NCBI RefSeq assembly: GCF_900093605.1
Contig: NZ_FLYE01000004.1
Coordinates: 36,446 to 100,445 of the forward strand
DNA from: Candidatus Terasakiella magnetica
Lineage (GTDB): Bacteria > Pseudomonadota > Alphaproteobacteria > Rhodospirillales > Terasakiellaceae
DNA: 64,000 nt
Reading direction: 5' to 3'
Shown here piece after piece: positions 37,827 to 46,116 of the stretch; positions within the stretch are counted from its first letter, which is position 1, and each line of letters starts with the position of its first letter. A program made the translations under genes and the position numbers. The notes beneath the pieces are model-generated. The model was not told where the DNA came from. It searched no databases and saw only the letters and a list, made by a program, of their open reading frames with translations.

Positions 37827-38570
37827 TTATTGTGTGAAGTTATAACGTTTCAGGTACATATCATAAATTTCTTCATATTCACCATTATCGCGTATTTCCT
37901 TCAACGCCTTGTTAAAAGGAGCGCACAAGCTTGCATCTTTAAAGGCCATACGTGTGGAGATTTGAGGAAAGAGCATGTGGTAATCAAAATCAGCCGGAGA
38001 AGCCCCCACATTTGCCGGGTCTTGAAGAGCATTCAGGAAAATAAACAGGTCCCCAACACTCACATCAACCCGTTTTGTGATCAGCATACGTGCTTGCGAT
38101 GCCTGCACCTTGGTTTCAAAATACTTTTCATCACTTAGATGCTTTGAATATTTTTCACCAAAAAAACCCCGTGCGCCTTCAAAAGAAATGATTGTTTGTC
38201 CGGAAAGGTCTACCAGTTCATTCAATTTTAAATTTGAGGATTTGCGTGTAATCGCAACATCACTAAAACGGAAAAGCTCGTCTGTTCGACACCCATCTGC
38301 ATCAACAGAATCAAAGATATTGGCAACCGCATCAACTTTACCCACCTCGTAAAGATTCCAGCGAACCTTATTGGTCAAACCAAATCTGAAAGACGGTTGT
38401 AACTCGGGGATTTTGCGAAAAGTTGCCCGGATTAAATCAGTGAAAATACCGGAATCTTGTTTAGAAATAAAATATGGTTCAATACTACCCATCGCGATTG
38501 AGATATCGCGCGCTTGTAGCGTATTCATGCTTAAAAATAACATGCAAATTGATACAATAAGAGAACGCAA
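37827..38570 (-). CDS. Periplasmic substrate-binding protein-like, orphan
   Basis: A 247-residue secreted protein: signal peptide ending at LQARDIS, then a type-3-like solute-binding fold (IAMGSIEPYFI, GIFTDLIRATFRKIPELQPS, VDAVANIFDSVDADGCRTDE). No transport partner is adjacent. With the proteins at 17771 and 48455 it forms a set of orphan binding proteins. A sensory role, or a role with a distant transporter, is possible. Confidence 0.7.
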   Translation of the reverse strand: MRSLIVSICMLFLSMNTLQARDISIAMGSIEPYFISKQDSGIFTDLIRATFRKIPELQPSFRFGLTNKVRWNLYEVGKVDAVANIFDSVDADGCRTDELFRFSDVAITRKSSNLKLNELVDLSGQTIISFEGARGFFGEKYSKHLSDEKYFETKVQASQARMLITKRVDVSVGDLFIFLNALQDPANVGASPADFDYHMLFPQISTRMAFKDASLCAPFNKALKEIRDNGEYEEIYDMYLKRYNFTQ

Positions 38571-38663
38571 AGTTTTCCACCACAGATTACATATACTCTA
38601 AACTAGCTTCATTATATGCCAATTATCATAGATTGCACGCGTAAATTATGAATACCAAAATAC

Positions 38664-38696
38664 AAAAGCACTCTCCTTACAAAGGTGAGTGCTTTT
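38664..38696. terminator. Bidirectional hairpin terminator
   Basis: AAAAGCACTC and GAGTGCTTTT pair perfectly. It sits 24 bp after the stop of the small reverse-strand gene at 38720. Confidence 0.75.
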
Positions 38697-38719
38697 CAAA
38701 CAGATTATGAACTTCGACT

Positions 38720-38899
38720 TTAGGTAAGGCGAATATCAGTCGCTTCGCCATACCCGCCTTGGATCAGCATTTTTGCATGACTGATCATGCCTTCACGCTC
38801 ATTTTGGCAGATGAAAAAAGTAAATTTTCCACGATTTTCTGTGTATGAAACGAAATTATGGATACCGTATTTCACTAAGAATTTTTGTTCTGAACTCAT
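38720..38899 (-). CDS. Small hypothetical protein, 59 residues
   Basis: A reverse-strand reading frame from ATG at 38899 to TAA at 38720: MSSEQKFLVKYGIHNFVSYT, then ENRGKFTFFICQNEREGMIS and a C-terminal IQGGYGEATDIRLT. Purines (GTGAGAGAAAA) precede the start, and the terminator at 38664 follows the stop, which together support a real gene. No family is recognised. Soluble, mixed alpha/beta by composition. Confidence 0.6.
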   Translation of the reverse strand: MSSEQKFLVKYGIHNFVSYTENRGKFTFFICQNEREGMISHAKMLIQGGYGEATDIRLT

Positions 38900-39033
38900 T
38901 TTTCTCTCACTTGTTTCACGCGATCATCTTCATTGTGAAACTCTTTTGCTAAACTTTCTAATGAGCAAGACCATAGCGCCCAAAAGTTATCATTCACCTA
39001 AAGAAAAATGAAAGTTTTATGTCAATTCACGCC

Positions 39034-40389
39034 CTAGCTTTTTTTTGCTGGGCGCGTTAGTTCATTTAAGTGGTGGATCACATGAACAGAGGCACGTTGC
39101 ACCTGTGAAATTTCAGCCAAAGCCCCTTCCACATCGCCTCTTTTATATTTACGCGCAGCTTCAATACCGTGTTTATGCACTAAAATATGTGGGTCCTCGA
39201 TATCTTTAAAGGCTTTAAGTGACTTAACCCGCTTATCATCACAGGCATAATACCATTTCCCTAAACGACAACAGGTATGATCTGCCAACTCATCTGGGTT
39301 AAGGCTTTCACGCCCGACAACCATGGCGGCAAGGCGTTTTTTCCAGATAATATGATCCGATTTCGCCAGATGAAGTGCTTTTTTAGGCAGTTTTAATTCT
39401 GCAATATCATTAATCTGGGTCGCCAGATGCTTTTCTGCCCCATCCATGGAATCCAGCACCGTATATGTCGCATCCTGAATTTGCTTGGTCATTCCGGCAA
39501 CTTCAGTAATGCCTTTGGCAATTTCACGCGCGGCTTGTTTTTGCTGGCCGACCGTTTCTGAAATATCAGCGCTTCTTTGGGTTAAATCCATAATGGATTT
39601 AACAATTTCCTGCATAGAGCCCTTTGACATGCTGATGATGTCATGCCCGTTTTTAACCGTCTTATCACTGCTATCCAAGGCTTCAATGATGGACCCAATT
39701 TCATTTCGAAAGTTTGTGATATTGCGTTGAATATCTTTCGTTGCTTCACGCGTACGTTCAGCCAAGTTACGTATTTCTGTTGCAACAACACCAAAACCTT
39801 TACCAGCCTCGCCTGCACGTGCAGCCTCAGTTGCCGCATTGAGTGCCAAAAGGTTTGTCTGAAAGGCAATTTCAGAAATCAGATCAACAACCTGCCCAAT
39901 GTCACGCGATGACTCGCTTAAAGAATCACTTCGTTCAGCAACACCACGCATGGAGGTTTCAATATCCGTCATGGCATCATCAGCAGAGGAGGCATGTTCC
40001 TCACCCTGGCGAGCAAGCTTTTTAACATCATTGGCAAGCTTTGATGTTTCTGTCGCCTGAGCCGCAATCGTATCAACAGAGACAGACATTTCTTCCGTTG
40101 CAGAGGCCATGCCTTGGGCGTTTTTATCCGTCACAGACGTTGCCCGGCTTAAGTTTGCCGCTGCAATAACCGCCTCATTCAGCTCCATAGATATCGCCAC
40201 AGTGCGCTTCATCTGGCTTGATGATAAACGTCCAATATCTACGGCAAGTTTACGAACGGCTTGGCCGATTTGATCATCACCCTTGGGCACATCAATAAAG
40301 GCGCCTTGGCCAATTACATCCAATAAAGCAACGATTTCTTGCACGCGCTCTGGGGGAAGCCAACCTTGTTTGATTAATTCTTCACTCAT
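39034..40389 (-). CDS. Soluble methyl-accepting chemotaxis protein with C-terminal CZB domain
   Basis: A 451-residue cytoplasmic chemoreceptor without membrane helices. The signalling hairpin tip reads [20 protein letters not shown], then [18 protein letters not shown], and Glu/Gln-rich methylation helices flank it. Residues about 340-440 form a CZB (chemoreceptor zinc-binding) domain with [18 protein letters not shown] and HILVHKHG supplying His/Cys ligands. CZB receptors sense zinc or hypochlorous acid through the Cys-Zn redox switch. It is monocistronic. It implies that the organism is motile and has CheA/CheW elsewhere. Confidence 0.9.
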   Translation of the reverse strand: MSEELIKQGWLPPERVQEIVALLDVIGQGAFIDVPKGDDQIGQAVRKLAVDIGRLSSSQMKRTVAISMELNEAVIAAANLSRATSVTDKNAQGMASATEEMSVSVDTIAAQATETSKLANDVKKLARQGEEHASSADDAMTDIETSMRGVAERSDSLSESSRDIGQVVDLISEIAFQTNLLALNAATEAARAGEAGKGFGVVATEIRNLAERTREATKDIQRNITNFRNEIGSIIEALDSSDKTVKNGHDIISMSKGSMQEIVKSIMDLTQRSADISETVGQQKQAAREIAKGITEVAGMTKQIQDATYTVLDSMDGAEKHLATQINDIAELKLPKKALHLAKSDHIIWKKRLAAMVVGRESLNPDELADHTCCRLGKWYYACDDKRVKSLKAFKDIEDPHILVHKHGIEAARKYKRGDVEGALAEISQVQRASVHVIHHLNELTRPAKKS

Positions 40390-40606
40390 TGGGATACCTG
40401 AATAAGGGCTTGGTTAATACATTTGAAGTGGTCGAGGATAATGCTTCTCAATCAAGAAGTACAATCCTAAATGCAAAAGTAACACCACATTCCCGCATTT
40501 TTTTTAAGACGAGATTATCGCCCCAAAGCCAAAGAAAATATGTTACAAATATTAGAAATCAAAAACATAAAAACTCTCTAATGTTACTTCAGATAAAGAG
40601 GCCCCA

Positions 40607-41191
40607 ATGAAAGCCGTTCATTTTTCAATCACTCTATTTGCTTCGCTTTTTTTGATAGCGCTTAATCTTAACGCCGCTGATGTTCCCAAAAAAGAAACTG
40701 CCCTGACTAAATCCGGCCTTTATGTCACAGCTCTTGAGGCCTATGACATTTTACAAAAAGACCAAAAAGCCTTACTCATTGATGTGCGTGACCCGGTTGA
40801 AATTATGTTTACCGGCTGGACCAATGATACCGACATCCACGTTCCTTTTCGCATTGTGGACCGCACACGGGTCACCGGAAAATCTTTTGAATTCCCTTTG
40901 AATGAAACTTTCATGGAAGAAGTTGAAGAGAAACTCGCTGAATATGGTGCAAATAAATCAACCACCTTGCTGTTTATGTGCCGATCTGGCTCCACCCGCA
41001 GTGCCCCTGCTGCCAGCATGTTTTTTGAGTTGGGCTACAAAAACTCATACACCATTGTAGATGGGTTTGAAGGCGGCAAATTAAAAGAAGGCAACTCCAT
41101 GGGTGTGCGCGCAAAAAATGGCTGGCGCAATTCAGGCCTGCCTTGGACATACACATTAGATAGCAACAAGCTTTATACGGTCTTTGATTAG
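40607..41191 (+). CDS. Exported rhodanese-domain protein
   Basis: A 194-residue periplasmic protein: signal peptide (residues 1-23, ending LNAAD) followed by one rhodanese domain. ALLIDVRDPVEIMFTG opens it and the active-site loop CRSGSTRS carries the catalytic cysteine. It would transfer sulfane sulfur or act as a redox/sulfur-relay protein. Resembles the periplasmic rhodaneses of magnetotactic and other Rhodospirillales. Its 3' end is about 70 nt before the argC leader region. Confidence 0.85.
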   Translation: MKAVHFSITLFASLFLIALNLNAADVPKKETALTKSGLYVTALEAYDILQKDQKALLIDVRDPVEIMFTGWTNDTDIHVPFRIVDRTRVTGKSFEFPLNETFMEEVEEKLAEYGANKSTTLLFMCRSGSTRSAPAASMFFELGYKNSYTIVDGFEGGKLKEGNSMGVRAKNGWRNSGLPWTYTLDSNKLYTVFD

Positions 41192-41261
41192 GCCTAAACT
41201 CATAAAAAGGCTGGATTTCCTGACCAAAAATGATAAATATGGCAGCAAGACCGATCCTTTT

Positions 41262-41306
41262 ATGAAAGAAAGAGCCATGCGACGATACACACAAACAGTG
41301 ATTTAA
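41262..41306 (+). CDS. Putative arginine leader peptide of argC
   Basis: A 14-codon frame MKERAMRRYTQTVI with three arginine codons (AGA, CGA, CGA, two adjacent). An internal ATG at 41277 (MRRYTQTVI), preceded by AAAGAG, is the better-placed start. The stop at 41306 is 7 nt before the antiterminator segment and 34 nt before the terminator hairpin. The frame is too short to trust alone. Its position and codon content are what make it a leader-peptide candidate. Confidence 0.45.
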   Translation: MKERAMRRYTQTVI

Positions 41307-41312
41307 TGTACT

Positions 41313-41361
41313 GAACGGGTGTATGGACTCTTGAAATGAGGACCCGTTCGGGTCCTTTTTT
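41313..41361 (+). terminator. Probable transcription attenuator upstream of argC
   Basis: Terminator: GGACCC-GTTC-GGGTCC (41340-41355) followed by six T. Antiterminator: GAACGGGT (41313-41320) is fully complementary to ACCCGTTC (41342-41349), which includes the left arm of the terminator. The two foldings are mutually exclusive. The hairpin ends 29 bp before the argC ATG. Ribosomes stalled at the leader arginine codons would leave 41313-41320 free and favour read-through. Confidence 0.6.
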
Positions 41362-41383
41362 ATTTTGAAATCGAGAAAAGATA

Positions 41384-42424
41384 ATGAACAAAATCAAAGC
41401 AGCCATTGTTGGTGCCAGCGGATATACAGGTGCAGAACTGGTGCGCCTTTTGATCAACCATCCCCATGTGGATATTGCCGCCATGACGGCTGACCGTAAA
41501 GCCGGGATGCGCATGGCTGATGTTTTCCCGCATCTGGGCGGGCTTGAACTGCCAGACCTTATCAAGATGGATGAAGTCGATTGGTCTCACATTGATGTAT
41601 GTTTTTGCTGCCTGCCCCATGGCACGACACAGCAATTCATCGCTTCACTGCCGCAAAATGTCCGCATTGTCGATTTGTCTGCAGACTTCCGCCTGAAAGA
41701 CATTGAAGAATATGCAAAATGGTATGGTGATGAACACCGCGCACCCGAGCTTCAAAAAGAAGCTGTCTATGGCTTGAGCGAGCTGAAACGTGACGAGATT
41801 GCCAAGGCACGCCTTGTCGCAAACCCGGGATGTTATCCAACCTCAGCCCAACTGCCGCTGATCCCGCTTTTAAAAGAAGGTAAAATCAGCACAGATGGTA
41901 TCATCATTGATTCAAAATCTGGCACCACTGGGGCCGGACGTGCGCCAAAAGAAGGCACACTGTTTTGTGAAGTTTCTGATGCGATTAATGCCTATGGTGT
42001 GGGCACCCACCGTCATGGCCCTGAAATTGAACAGGGTTTGAGCGAAGCTGCGGGTAAAGACGTTATCGTGAGCTTTACACCGCATTTAATGCCCATGAAC
42101 CGTGGTATTCTTTCCACCATCTATGTCAGCCTTGAAAAGGGTGCAAGCGTTGATGATCTGCGCAGCACGTTGGATCAATCTTATGCAAATGATCCCTTCG
42201 TGCGTGTTGTTGAAGAAGGCAACAGCCCAGCCACACGCCATGTGCGCGGGTCCAACTATTGCCTTATCGGTGTGTTTGCTGATCGCGCCCCCGGTCGTGC
42301 CATCATTGTTTGTGTAGAAGATAATGTGGTTAAAGGGGCCTCGGGCCAAGCCGTGCAGAATATGAACATCATGTTCGGCTTTGATGAGATATCAGGCCTC
42401 ACCCAACAACCGATGTTCCCTTAA
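41384..42424 (+). CDS. argC: N-acetyl-gamma-glutamyl-phosphate reductase
   Basis: Third step of arginine biosynthesis, NADPH-dependent. It has 346 residues, the long (type 1) form. The nucleotide motif GASGYTGAELVRLL is at the N-terminus, the catalytic cysteine is in VANPGCYPTSAQ, and GTHRHGPEIEQ and HLMPMNRGI complete the active site. The ATG at 41384 follows GAGAAAAG. Monocistronic, behind the attenuator at 41313-41361 and ended by the hairpin at 42432. Confidence 0.95.
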   Translation: MNKIKAAIVGASGYTGAELVRLLINHPHVDIAAMTADRKAGMRMADVFPHLGGLELPDLIKMDEVDWSHIDVCFCCLPHGTTQQFIASLPQNVRIVDLSADFRLKDIEEYAKWYGDEHRAPELQKEAVYGLSELKRDEIAKARLVANPGCYPTSAQLPLIPLLKEGKISTDGIIIDSKSGTTGAGRAPKEGTLFCEVSDAINAYGVGTHRHGPEIEQGLSEAAGKDVIVSFTPHLMPMNRGILSTIYVSLEKGASVDDLRSTLDQSYANDPFVRVVEEGNSPATRHVRGSNYCLIGVFADRAPGRAIIVCVEDNVVKGASGQAVQNMNIMFGFDEISGLTQQPMFP

Positions 42425-42429
42425 AAAAA

Positions 42430-42466
42430 TAAAAGGCGGATCAAAAAAACTGATCCGCCTTTCTTT
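42430..42466. terminator. Bidirectional terminator after argC
   Basis: AAAGGCGGATCA and TGATCCGCCTTT (42432-42462) pair perfectly, between two convergent genes, with A and T runs on either side. Confidence 0.88.
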
Positions 42467-42472
42467 ATGTCT

Positions 42473-43027
42473 TTAGCACGCGCTACCAAGTTCACAATCA
42501 CTACTATTATATGTTTCTTCATAATAGGGATTAGCCAGATAATAAGTGGCATTTCGATAGAAATCGTCAAAAGGTGCGCTTCCTGCCATCAACTTGCCCT
42601 GTAGTGATGTGGCACTGACAAAACCATATTCCGTATCATCATAGCAAAAGGTCAGTGCTGCGCGTGTGGCGGGGCCTTTGTCAAAATCAATCCCTTCTTT
42701 GGGAAGATCACAAGCATAACTACTATAAACGTCGTGACCATGATCTAGAATCACAACAATACGCGTGCCTTTTTGTGGGTCTTTATCCAATAATCGCATG
42801 GGTACAGGTGGACCTTCATGATGCCCATCCATCGCCTGCACGATAGATTTCTTGAGCATGTGATCATCGGTTCCATAAACCACCACGTCCAAATGCCCTT
42901 CAGTAGCGGCCCCCGCAATCCATCCCTCAACCCCGAAATGTTGTTGCGTGCGCATCATTGAATGGGAAAAACACCCGCTAAGCACAACTGAACAACAAAG
43001 CAGGGCTGCACTATGAAAAACCTTCAT
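42473..43027 (-). CDS. Hypothetical lipoprotein
   Basis: A 184-residue lipoprotein with signal peptide MKVFHSAALLCCSVVLSGC (lipobox LSGC). The rest is a globular domain with four further cysteines near the C-terminus and centre (YACDLPKEG, TFCYDDTEYG, SSDCELGSAC). No family is recognised. I start at 43027 because AGGAGG lies 8 nt upstream. The longer reading from 43048 spoils the signal peptide. It is directly downstream of parE with a 26-nt gap. Confidence 0.7.
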   Translation of the reverse strand: MKVFHSAALLCCSVVLSGCFSHSMMRTQQHFGVEGWIAGAATEGHLDVVVYGTDDHMLKKSIVQAMDGHHEGPPVPMRLLDKDPQKGTRIVVILDHGHDVYSSYACDLPKEGIDFDKGPATRAALTFCYDDTEYGFVSATSLQGKLMAGSAPFDDFYRNATYYLANPYYEETYNSSDCELGSAC

Positions 43028-43053
43028 CACGCAACCTCCTCTTGGCAAAAAGA

Positions 43054-45039
43054 TTAAACGTCTAAATCTTCTACAAATTTAGCACGTTCCTGAATAAACT
43101 GGAAGCGATGCTCCGGCTTTTTACCCATCAGGCGTGTCACTAAATCTTTTGTTTCGCCCGCAGCTTCAATGTCTTCATCACTATGACCATGAGGTACTGT
43201 TACGCGCAGTAAGGTGCGGTTTTTCGGGTCCATAGTAGTTTCTTTAAGCTGCCTTGGTGGCATCTCACCCAAGCCCTTAAATCGGCTGATATCAACTTTT
43301 TTGCCTTTAAATTCTTTTTCCATGATCTCATCTTTTTCAAGATCATCCATGGCATAAATACTTTTTGAACCCGTCGCCAAGCGATATAGCGGAGGCTGGG
43401 CAAGATACAGGCGGCCTGATTCAACAAGACCCGGCATTTCTTGATAGAAAAAGGTCATCAAGAGGGAGGCGATATGAGCCCCATCCACATCCGCATCTGT
43501 CATGATGATAATTTTCTCATAACGCAGATCATCAAGCTCGAAACTTTCACGTGTACCACAGCCAAGCGCTTCCCCCATATCACTGAGTTCTTTATTGGCG
43601 TTGATCTGATCAATAGAGGCCGAACATACATTTAGAACTTTACCACGCAAGGGCAGGATGGCTTGGTTCTCACGGTTGCGCGCCTGTTTGGCAGAGCCCC
43701 CCGCAGAATCACCCTCCACCAAAAAGATTTCAGTGCCATCAGAAACAGAACGCGTACAATCGGTTAACTTCCCCGGCAGGCGCAAGCGTTTGGTTGCTGA
43801 TTGGCGTTTCATCTGTTTTGCATTTTTCTTGCGCAAACGAATATCAGCACGCTCAATCAAATATTCAACAAGCTGGGTACCAATCTCGGGGTTACCCGCC
43901 AACCAATGGTCAAAATTATCCCGAATGGCTGTTTCAATCAGTTTTGCAGCTTCTTGGGTACCAAGTTTTTCCTTGGTCTGGCCTTGGAATTGTGGGTCGC
44001 GAATAAAGGCTGACAACATAATACAGGCGCCATTAATCACATCATCCGCTGTAATTTTGGAAGCCCCCTTATTGTTAATCAGCTCCCCATAAGCGCGTAT
44101 ACCCTTGGTCAGTGCTGTTCGAAACCCCTGTTCGTGGGTGCCGCCAAGAGGCGTTGGAACTGTATTACAATAGGAATTAAAGAAAGCTTCTTCATCTTCA
44201 GGCCAAGCAATCGCCCATTCAACTTTGCCCTGTTCATCAGGAAACTTTATATCACCAGCAAAAGGCTCATCGGTTTTAACTTCGCGCCCCTCAAGAACAT
44301 TATTGAGGTAATCAGATAGGCCTCCGGGGAAATGCAACACGCCTTGAGCAGGCGTTTTATCGCCATCTTTGATCAGGCTTTCATCGCATTTCCAGCGAAT
44401 TTCCACCCCCTTAAACAAATAAGCTTTCGAACGCGCCATCTTATAAAGCAGGGCAGGTTTAAACTGTAAACGGGGGCCAAAAATTTCAACATCAGGATGA
44501 AAGCAGATCGTCGTGCCACGGCGATTATTGACCTGACCCTCGTTTTTCAACGGGCCTTCAGGAAGACCACGGCTAAAGGATTGACGCCAAAGGGTGCGAT
44601 CACGCGCAACCTCCACAATCAAACTGTCAGAAAGGGCATTTACAACAGACATGCCCACACCGTGTAAACCACCAGAAGTCTGATAGGCCTTACCGGAAAA
44701 CTTACCACCGGAGTGCAATGTGGTTAAAATCACCTCAAGGGCAGACTTGTCTTTAAACTTTGGGTGTGGATCAACCGGAATACCCCGACCGTTATCACGA
44801 ACAGTGATACAGCCTTCAACATCGAGCTCCAATTCAATGCGACTGGCATGTCCAGCGACCGCCTCATCCATGGAGTTATCCAGAATCTCTGCCACCAAAT
44901 GATGATAGGCACGCTCGTCAGTACCACCAATATACATACCGGGGCGTTTGCGAACAGGTTCTAAGCCTTCAAGGACTTCAATGTCCTGTGCTGTATAATC
45001 ACCCTCTGTTTTAGGTGTCTCGTCTTCAAATAAGTCCAT
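43054..45039 (-). CDS. parE: DNA topoisomerase IV subunit B
   Basis: ATPase subunit of the chromosome-decatenating type II topoisomerase. It has 661 residues. GHKL ATPase motifs are EILDNSMDEA, RDNGRGIPVD and TSGGLHGVGMSVVNAL. The TOPRIM part has EGDSAGGSAKQARNRENQAI and TDADVDGAHI. ParE rather than GyrB is indicated by the HPKFKDKSALEVILTTLHSG stretch with YQTSGG and by the absence of the GyrB C-terminal insert. I start at ATG 45039. A TTG 6 nt upstream is possible. Confidence 0.93.
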   Translation of the reverse strand: MDLFEDETPKTEGDYTAQDIEVLEGLEPVRKRPGMYIGGTDERAYHHLVAEILDNSMDEAVAGHASRIELELDVEGCITVRDNGRGIPVDPHPKFKDKSALEVILTTLHSGGKFSGKAYQTSGGLHGVGMSVVNALSDSLIVEVARDRTLWRQSFSRGLPEGPLKNEGQVNNRRGTTICFHPDVEIFGPRLQFKPALLYKMARSKAYLFKGVEIRWKCDESLIKDGDKTPAQGVLHFPGGLSDYLNNVLEGREVKTDEPFAGDIKFPDEQGKVEWAIAWPEDEEAFFNSYCNTVPTPLGGTHEQGFRTALTKGIRAYGELINNKGASKITADDVINGACIMLSAFIRDPQFQGQTKEKLGTQEAAKLIETAIRDNFDHWLAGNPEIGTQLVEYLIERADIRLRKKNAKQMKRQSATKRLRLPGKLTDCTRSVSDGTEIFLVEGDSAGGSAKQARNRENQAILPLRGKVLNVCSASIDQINANKELSDMGEALGCGTRESFELDDLRYEKIIIMTDADVDGAHIASLLMTFFYQEMPGLVESGRLYLAQPPLYRLATGSKSIYAMDDLEKDEIMEKEFKGKKVDISRFKGLGEMPPRQLKETTMDPKNRTLLRVTVPHGHSDEDIEAAGETKDLVTRLMGKKPEHRFQFIQERAKFVEDLDV

Positions 45040-45169
45040 AGCCAATTTTAGTGCCCGCCTGTCGTCTTAAAAATTTTGTGCCCGATGATAGGAAGGATGG
45101 ACCTTTCAGGCAAGCATGATATTGTCATAAACAATAGATTTCCTTCACACAAGATAAACGGAGCCAATA

Positions 45170-45583
45170 ATGAGTAAACAAGAAGTAGGCCCATCAGGAA
45201 AACCAGCGATCAGAACCCTTGCTATGCCCGGTGATGCCAATCCAAATGGTGATATTTTTGGCGGTTGGGTCATGTCGCAAATGGATATTGCAGGCGGGGT
45301 CACTGCTGCTTGGCGCGCCCAAGGGCGTGTCGCAACCGTTGGCGTGGAAGCCATGTCATTTCTTAAACCCGTCAGTGTCGGCGATGTCGTATGTGTCTAT
45401 ACAGATATCGTGCGCGAAGGCAATACCTCCATGGCGATCATGGTTGAGCTTTGGGTCTTGCGCCAAAGCGGCCTCATACGTGAGAAAGTCACAGAAGGAA
45501 TTTTCACTTTTGTAGCCATTGATGATAATGGCACCAAACGCTCCCTTCCCCCTGTGCCGGATGCGTCACTTTCTCTAAGTTAA
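45170..45583 (+). CDS. yciA: YciA-type acyl-CoA thioesterase
   Basis: A 137-residue hotdog thioesterase. The active-site helix GDIFGGWVMSQMDIAGG and the strands VEAMSFLKPVSVGDVVCVYT and VELWVLRQSG fit the YciA/BACH family, which hydrolyses a broad range of acyl-CoAs. The ATG at 45170 is divergent from parE. The gene ends in front of the long hairpin at 45595. Confidence 0.88.
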   Translation: MSKQEVGPSGKPAIRTLAMPGDANPNGDIFGGWVMSQMDIAGGVTAAWRAQGRVATVGVEAMSFLKPVSVGDVVCVYTDIVREGNTSMAIMVELWVLRQSGLIREKVTEGIFTFVAIDDNGTKRSLPPVPDASLSLS

Positions 45584-45594
45584 GCAAAAAAATG

Positions 45595-45655
45595 GTGAGG
45601 CGATAATGAGGTCAGGGCAGTAACCTTCAATGGGGATTATCATCGCCTCACCCGG
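45595..45655 (-). terminator. Long hairpin ending the SOS operon
   Basis: GGTGAGGCGAT and ATCGCCTCACC pair around a large inner loop. On the reverse strand the stem runs into ATTTTTTTG. It separates convergent yciA and the small SOS genes. Confidence 0.65.
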
Positions 45656-45667
45656 CAAGAAACTTTT

Positions 45668-45847
45668 TTACTGCAAACGTGTTGTTGCAGGGCGCACACC
45701 ATTTGAAAAACGCCCTGTCGTTTGCTTTAAGGATTGCCAGCTTACAGGCTCATCAACAGGCGAGACCGCGCGGCGCACAGGCTTTAACAATTCATTCTTT
45801 GAATAGCGTTTTAAAATGCGGGCTTCACCCAATTCACGATACGACAT
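45668..45847 (-). CDS. Small basic protein in an SOS-controlled operon
   Basis: A 59-residue soluble protein (MSYRELGEARILKRYSKNEL, basic, ending GVRPATTRLQ); no family is recognised. The ATG at 45847 has AGGAA 10 nt upstream. It follows the 27-residue membrane peptide by 34 nt on the same strand and ends at the hairpin at 45595. The two should be co-transcribed from the LexA-controlled promoter at 45999-46029. A DNA-damage-response role is inferred from this control only. Confidence 0.6.
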   Translation of the reverse strand: MSYRELGEARILKRYSKNELLKPVRRAVSPVDEPVSWQSLKQTTGRFSNGVRPATTRLQ

Positions 45848-45881
45848 CAAACTTATTCCTGTTTTGTTCTTATTGTAAAAT

Positions 45882-45965
45882 TCACAGAATGAAAGACCAC
45901 ATATAACCAGCAGCGAAAATACTGCCTAAAGCCAAAAACTCTTTTGCAAAGGTTGGGATATACAT
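45882..45965 (-). CDS. 27-residue membrane peptide directly behind a LexA box
   Basis: Reverse-strand frame from ATG 45965 to TGA 45882, starting MYIPTFAKEFLALG and containing one hydrophobic helix of about 20 residues ending in MWSFIL. TAGGAGAG lies 7-10 nt before the ATG, a strong ribosome-binding site. A LexA box (45999-46013) and a perfect TTGACA (46024-46029, reverse strand) lie just upstream. Size, single membrane helix and SOS control recall Caulobacter SidA (an SOS-induced division inhibitor) and E. coli TisB, with no claim of sequence similarity. Confidence 0.65.
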   Translation of the reverse strand: MYIPTFAKEFLALGSIFAAGYMWSFIL

Positions 45966-45998
45966 TTTCTACTCTCCTAACTGGCGACTCGTTAAATA

Positions 45999-46029
45999 GA
46001 ACATTAATAGAACATCTCCGCCCTGTCAA
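45999..46029 (-). promoter_or_regulatory. LexA box and -35 element of the reverse-strand SOS operon
   Basis: Read on the reverse strand: TTGACA (46029-46024), then GTTC-TATTAAT-GTTC (46013-45999), an exact alphaproteobacterial LexA box in the position of the -10 region. The operator lies 33 bp before the membrane-peptide ATG. Confidence 0.75.
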
Positions 46030-46034
46030 CACAT

Positions 46035-46049
46035 GTTCTTAAAATGTTC
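46035..46049 (+). promoter_or_regulatory. LexA box facing the DUF2270 gene
   Basis: GTTC-TTAAAAT-GTTC, an exact GTTC-N7-GTTC match on the plus strand overlapping a TAAAAT -10-like hexamer. It starts 21 bp from the opposite LexA box, so both divergent transcripts appear SOS-controlled. Confidence 0.72.
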
Positions 46050-46116
46050 TATTTTATTTTTATTGCAACTGGCGAAGCAATGTCGCAGCATATGAAAAAA
46101 CAGGGAAATATCTGGA

